Source of the DNA: Methylobacterium tarhaniae
Lineage (GTDB): Bacteria > Pseudomonadota > Alphaproteobacteria > Rhizobiales > Beijerinckiaceae
Length of the DNA stretch: 41,123 bases
Reading direction: 5' to 3'
Assembly (NCBI RefSeq): GCF_001043955.1
Contig: NZ_LABZ01000044.1
Coordinates: 1-41,123, forward strand
Under the pieces are notes generated by a model. The model saw only the letters and a list, made by a program, of their open reading frames with translations. It ran no database searches and was not told the DNA's origin. The position numbers and the translations under genes were made by a program. Below, one piece after another: positions 40,987-41,123 of the stretch. The number at the start of each line of letters is the position of its first letter. The stretch's first letter is position 1.

Positions 40987-41123
40987 ATGTGCGGGATCGT
41001 TGGAATCGTGGGGCGCGAGACGGTGTCGACGCAGGTGGTCGACGCCCTGCGCCGGCTCGAATACCGCGGCTACGACTCGGCCGGCATCGCCACCCTCGAG
41101 GCCGGGCGCCTCGAGCGCCGGCG
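40987..41123 (+). CDS. glmS: glutamine-fructose-6-phosphate aminotransferase, N-terminal part (cut by window edge)
   Basis: The first 45 codons of GlmS, which makes glucosamine 6-phosphate from fructose 6-phosphate and glutamine. MCGIVGIVG places the N-terminal nucleophile Cys2 next to the start Met, and [17 protein letters not shown] is the class II glutamine amidotransferase signature. AGGAG lies nine bases before the ATG. The frame stays open to base 41123, so the gene is truncated by the window, not broken. It feeds UDP-GlcNAc synthesis and may supply the acetylated polymer acted on by the RTX deacetylase upstream (inference). Confidence 0.93.
   Translation, partial: MCGIVGIVGRETVSTQVVDALRRLEYRGYDSAGIATLEAGRLERR

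Overview
The window is GC-rich, tightly packed DNA of alphaproteobacterial (Rhizobiales) type. A Methylobacterium-like organism is my best guess, based on base composition, an alphaproteobacterial-style rRNA leader at the left edge, CCTCATCCTGAG-type intergenic inverted repeats, opine-operon-like regulators and a large RTX-tailed deacetylase. Genus assignment is inference only. No transposase, integrase, tRNA or CRISPR array was found.

Layout. (1) 1-185, minus strand: promoter, leader and boxA of an rRNA operon whose 16S gene lies just off the left edge. (2) 495-3536: a group III truncated hemoglobin converging on an HPP/CBS membrane protein, then a ModE/LysR-type regulator with a periplasmic-binding-like domain. 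(3) 3941-4657: an unrecognised protein with two winged-helix-like halves. (4) 4710-13011: a sugar/cyclitol cluster. A minus-strand operon runs cupin, sugar phosphate cyclase (2-epi-5-epi-valiolone synthase-like), ROK kinase, GH4 enzyme. A second minus-strand operon runs sugar nucleotidyltransferase, epimerase, epimerase. A GT4 glycosyltransferase lies between them on the plus strand. Together these are the classes of step needed to make, phosphorylate, activate and transfer a carbocyclic sugar, and this is the most novel-looking part of the window.

(5) 13375-31370: two adjacent catabolic operons, each headed by an OccR/NocR-like LysR regulator on the opposite strand. The first encodes a threonine-synthase-fold PLP enzyme, a polar amino acid ABC transporter, an argininosuccinate-lyase-family enzyme with altered signatures and a PuuB-like flavin oxidoreductase. 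The second encodes a PotDABC-type transporter, another flavin oxidoreductase, a three-subunit HcnABC/opine-oxidase-type dehydrogenase and a RidA protein. Together they suggest uptake and oxidative or eliminative breakdown of an N-substituted amino acid, such as an opine or aminopolycarboxylate. The substrate is unknown.

(6) 31444-33635: an orphan TAXI-type solute-binding protein behind a secreted proline-rich protein. (7) 34648-41123: a surface-polysaccharide region with a LuxR-type regulator whose receiver lacks the phospho-acceptor, strong intergenic hairpins, a second nucleotidyltransferase-epimerase pair, a 974-residue RTX-tailed NodB-type polysaccharide deacetylase and the start of glmS, cut by the right edge.

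Many neighbouring genes overlap by 4 bases (ATGA or GTGA), so translational coupling within operons is well supported. Several repeat families sit between genes. All names rest on motif recognition by eye; no database search was run.
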